A stretch of 64,000 nt of DNA. Source: JAGQLF01 sp964437465. Its GTDB lineage: Bacteria > Patescibacteriota > Dojkabacteria > J137. The DNA lies in contig CAYTGI010000001.1 of NCBI GenBank assembly GCA_964437465.1, forward strand, positions 47,358 to 111,357, in the 5' to 3' direction. Shown here piece by piece: positions 61,530 to 64,000 of the stretch. Numbering within the stretch: the first letter of the stretch is position 1; each line of letters starts with the position of its first letter. The translations under genes and the position numbers were made by a program. The notes beneath the pieces are model-generated. The model saw only the letters and a list, made by a program, of their open reading frames with translations. It ran no database searches and was not told where the DNA came from.

Positions 61530-62689
61530 TTAAGAAAAAACATTGATATTTTTGAGAGCGTTAATTAAGGTATCAATGTCGTCTTTAGTGTTATATATTT
61601 GAAGCGATACTCGTATCGAAGAAATATTATTATGGGTACACATTCTTCCCGATCGAATGTAGATGTTTTTTTGATCAAGATAATCAGCAATATCTTCAGA
61701 TGAGATATTATTAATACTAAAAGAAATAATACCGTGAGCTTTCTCACACTTACATACTGCTACTCCTTTATTAAAATGAATACCATCTAAAGTTTTTAAA
61801 TTGTCAAGTAAATAATAAGTTAAACTATTTATCTTTTCTGAAATAACACTTCTTCCACCAATACTTTCAATGAAATCTACTGCAAATCCCATAGAGATTA
61901 TTCCAATTAGATTTGGAGTTCCATTAGTGAAATAATCTTTATTAGTAATTTTNNNNNNNNNNTACGAATTCTACTACTCAAATAGCAAAGCCCATTCCCA
62001 CTAAAAGCGAACATCTTACTTCCTGAAAAGAAAACTACATCAGCATTTAATTCCTTTAGATTAAGTTCTATATGGGAAACAGCTTGTGAAATGTCAACTA
62101 TTCTTAGTACTTCATTAGGAATGTATTTGTTTAACTCCTCGATTCCCATTTCAAGACCATATATGTTATGAACATAATTAAGAACAACAACTTTAGTTCT
62201 TTTTGAAATTTTCCTTTTAAAATCAGATGTCTTATAGTCTCCTGCAAAGCTAGTTTCGAAATTTACTATATTTAAGTTAATTCCAACCTTTTTGAGTTGT
62301 TTTTGAATTGAATACCATGGATCAATAATAGATTTGTGATCTTCTCTACACAATAGTATTTCATCTCCATCTTTAAATACCTTTTCAGCAAGTTCTAAAG
62401 AAATAAATTCTACTGCTGAACTAGACCCATTAGTAAAAAAAATATCCTCATTATTTGTGTTTAAAAAATTTGAAAATTTATCTTTGACCTTTTGTATCTC
62501 TCTTTCAGAATGTCTAGCTAGCTTATGTGAGGACCTATTAACATTTGAGTAACTAGTTTTAATATATTGATTAACATTCTTCATAACATAAGCAGGAATC
62601 TGTGTTAAAGAAGCAGAGTCAAGATAAACTCCTTGAAGATTATCAAAAATAGGAAAGTTATTTTTATAATTCTTATTGTCGTCCACCAA
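61530..62689 (-). CDS. Cysteine desulfurase-like class V aminotransferase, interrupted by an assembly gap
   Basis: The N-terminal part (62689 to the gap) has YLDSASLTQIPAYVM, FTNGSSSAVEFISLELAEK, LCREDHKSIIDPW, VDISQAVSHIELNL and the PLP lysine in FFSGSKMFAFSGNG. After the N-run the frame resumes as NKDYFTNGTPNLIGIISMGF, and the C-terminal part has YIRSGRMCTHNNISSIRVSL, where the Cys fits the SufS/CsdA catalytic loop. By comparison with SufS perhaps 20-30 residues are lost in the gap. It overlaps the upstream cysteine synthase-rhodanese gene by 17 bases, so a sulfur-transfer operon is likely. Confidence 0.85.
61953..61962. other. Assembly gap (10 N) inside the desulfurase-like gene
   Basis: Ten undetermined bases. 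The frames on the two sides differ and SufS-type spacing suggests that tens of bases are missing. Confidence 0.99.
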
Positions 62690-63980
62690 CAGTATCTCTG
62701 TAACCCGTTATTCCATATTTTAAAGATGTAGCGTTAAATCCCTTTGAACTTAAGTAGCCAGCTACTTTTTTAGATTGCTCACCCACTGCACATATAAATA
62801 AATATTTTTTATCTTTAGAAAATGGGATTCCGTTTTCTAAAATTTCTTCAAGTTGGATAATTGGGAAATTAATTGAGTGTCGTAGGTTGTATAAGTTAAA
62901 TGCAAAGTTGCTTCTAATATCAAATACTACTATATCTTCAGAGCTACTTAAGCTATCGTAGTCATTTGGCTCAACTTCTTTCACATTTTTCACTTCGGAT
63001 TCCTCCAAATTATTCAGTGGATTCAACTTGGTTTTTAAGCCAAAAAGTTCAGGCATTCTCTTTGATATATATGACAAATACCATTCAAACCTATCACATA
63101 CAATAAATACTGCTTTCTTCCTTTTAGTAAGATCTTGATCTATTCTAGATAAATACTGTAAAGAACCTTGAAAGCTTGAACCACTTGTAGGTCCTGCTAA
63201 TATTCCACACTTTCGAATTAAAACTAGCATTTTGGATAAACTTTCTTTTGAGCCTACTTCTTCAATCTCGTTATAAAAATCCTTTTTAAACAATCCAACC
63301 TCTAACATTTCATCCATATTTCTTATGCCTGGAAAAAAGTCACCTTTTTCTCCTACAACACCAATTAATTTTAAATCAGGGTTTTTCTCTTTTAAGAATT
63401 TAGCAGTTCCTCTAGTAGAGCCTGATGTCCCTATACCTCCTATGAAGTAATCTATATTTCCTAAATCATCATAGATCTCTCTTCCAGTAGTAGAATAATG
63501 TGTATCAATATTCTTTTCATTTACATATTGGTTTGTATGAAAATATCTATCAGGACTTTCATTCATCATCTCTTCAATTAATACCAAAGGGTCAGTACTT
63601 GGGTCTGAAGGATCGGGACATTCTGATAATCCTGGTAATTCAACAATTTCCGCTCCTAAAACTTGTAAAATGTTTTTAACTTCAGGAACTTTTATTCTAT
63701 TAGTAACAGTTTTAAATTCAATATTATTTATACTAGCAATTGATGCTATAGCTTTAGCAGTATTTCCGCTTGAAGATTCAATAATTGTTTTTTTGCTTTT
63801 TCTCAAACTTTCTAATTCATCTTGAAGCATTCCTAAGCCAACTCTATCTTTTACAGATCCAAAAGGGTTGTACAGTTCAAGCTTTGCGTATAAATCTATG
63901 TTTTTCAATCCATGAATTTCTTCAGGCATTTTTAATAGAGGAGTTTTACCGATTAATTCAGTTACAGAATTAATAACCAT
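62673..63980 (-). CDS. Cysteine synthase-type PLP enzyme fused to a rhodanese domain
   Basis: 435 residues. Residues about 1-310 are a fold type II PLP enzyme: LIGKTPLLKMPEEI, the PLP lysine in YNPFGSVKDRVGLGM, ESSSGNTAKAIASIASI, GGIGTSGSTRGTAKFL and AGPTSGSSFQGSLQYL. The C-terminal ~95 residues are rhodanese-like: IVVFDIRSNFAFNLYNLRHS, then the active-site loop LFICAVGEQSKKVAGYLSSK with Cys, and ends LKYGITGYRDTVGG. The fusion suggests that sulfur from the rhodanese cysteine feeds the synthase, or the reverse. The desulfurase-like gene overlaps its 3' end. Confidence 0.9.
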   Translation of the reverse strand: MVINSVTELIGKTPLLKMPEEIHGLKNIDLYAKLELYNPFGSVKDRVGLGMLQDELESLRKSKKTIIESSSGNTAKAIASIASINNIEFKTVTNRIKVPEVKNILQVLGAEIVELPGLSECPDPSDPSTDPLVLIEEMMNESPDRYFHTNQYVNEKNIDTHYSTTGREIYDDLGNIDYFIGGIGTSGSTRGTAKFLKEKNPDLKLIGVVGEKGDFFPGIRNMDEMLEVGLFKKDFYNEIEEVGSKESLSKMLVLIRKCGILAGPTSGSSFQGSLQYLSRIDQDLTKRKKAVFIVCDRFEWYLSYISKRMPELFGLKTKLNPLNNLEESEVKNVKEVEPNDYDSLSSSEDIVVFDIRSNFAFNLYNLRHSINFPIIQLEEILENGIPFSKDKKYLFICAVGEQSKKVAGYLSSKGFNATSLKYGITGYRDTVGGRQ

Positions 63981-64000
63981 ATTTATAGTAAATAATATCT

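Overview
This is an AT-rich chromosomal stretch from a bacterium using the standard code. TGA is a normal stop, several times inside ATGA-type start/stop overlaps. Small intergenic spaces, a type IV pilus cluster as the main appendage system, many orphan families with acidic N-termini, shortened housekeeping proteins (for example Mfd) and short palindromes such as the one at 54269 point to a Candidate Phyla Radiation (Patescibacteria) genome. A Dojkabacteria/WS6-like lineage is plausible, but no rRNA is present to confirm it. Code 25 lineages (Absconditabacteria, Gracilibacteria) are excluded. Two 10-N runs, at 23395 and 61953, show that this is a scaffolded assembly.

Layout. 1-5.7 kb: tail of a membrane protein, umuD and umuC on either side of an orphan gene, a frameshifted dioxygenase-esterase fusion, three tandem single-PAS genes (the third decayed) and tRNA-Ala. 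5.8-13.7 kb: ABC exporter, Smr protein, two orphan genes, rarA, a small membrane protein, then a RodZ-like protein and an OGG1-type glycosylase on the minus strand. 13.75-14.5 kb: an intact tRNA-Ser between two broken tRNA-Ser-like copies that carry palindromic inserts, plus a GIY-YIG relic. 14.5-23.7 kb: a polytopic membrane protein, then two major pilins sharing 160 identical bases, pilB, pilC, four minor pilin-type genes (one fused to a beta-propeller) and the prepilin peptidase. 23.7-30.5 kb: orphan gene, DUF427, galU, Na+/Ca2+ exchanger, secreted orphan, uvrA. 30.6-38.8 kb: HEPN-like gene coupled to a reduced mfd, ychF, ppa, two genes with internal stops, a family 2 glycosyltransferase and a DUF1295 protein. 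38.8-46.6 kb: UvrD/RecB-type helicase-nuclease, pheS, rnpA, beta-CASP hydrolase, gatC, thpR and a YhaM-like nuclease. 46.6-53.2 kb: a surface-protein operon around a 1065-residue cysteine-rich protein. 53.2-54.3 kb: broken and intact tRNA-Gln, a frameshifted hydrolase and a palindrome-rich spacer. 54.3-61.3 kb: envelope genes (ferric-reductase-like, LysM-M23 peptidase, lysozyme-like, NAGPA-like, dockerin-tagged beta-helix). 61.5-64 kb: a cysteine synthase-rhodanese fusion followed by a cysteine-desulfurase-like gene.

Themes. DNA repair is rich for a reduced genome: UmuDC, OGG1-like, RarA, UvrA, Mfd and UvrD/RecB-like proteins. The most unusual structure is the repeated pattern of a broken tRNA copy, with hairpin-forming inserts in its D- or T-loop, next to an intact tRNA of the same family. 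It is seen at a tRNA-Ser and a tRNA-Gln locus. Several genes carry one apparent lesion (homopolymer frameshift or in-frame stop), so either local gene decay or consensus errors must be considered.
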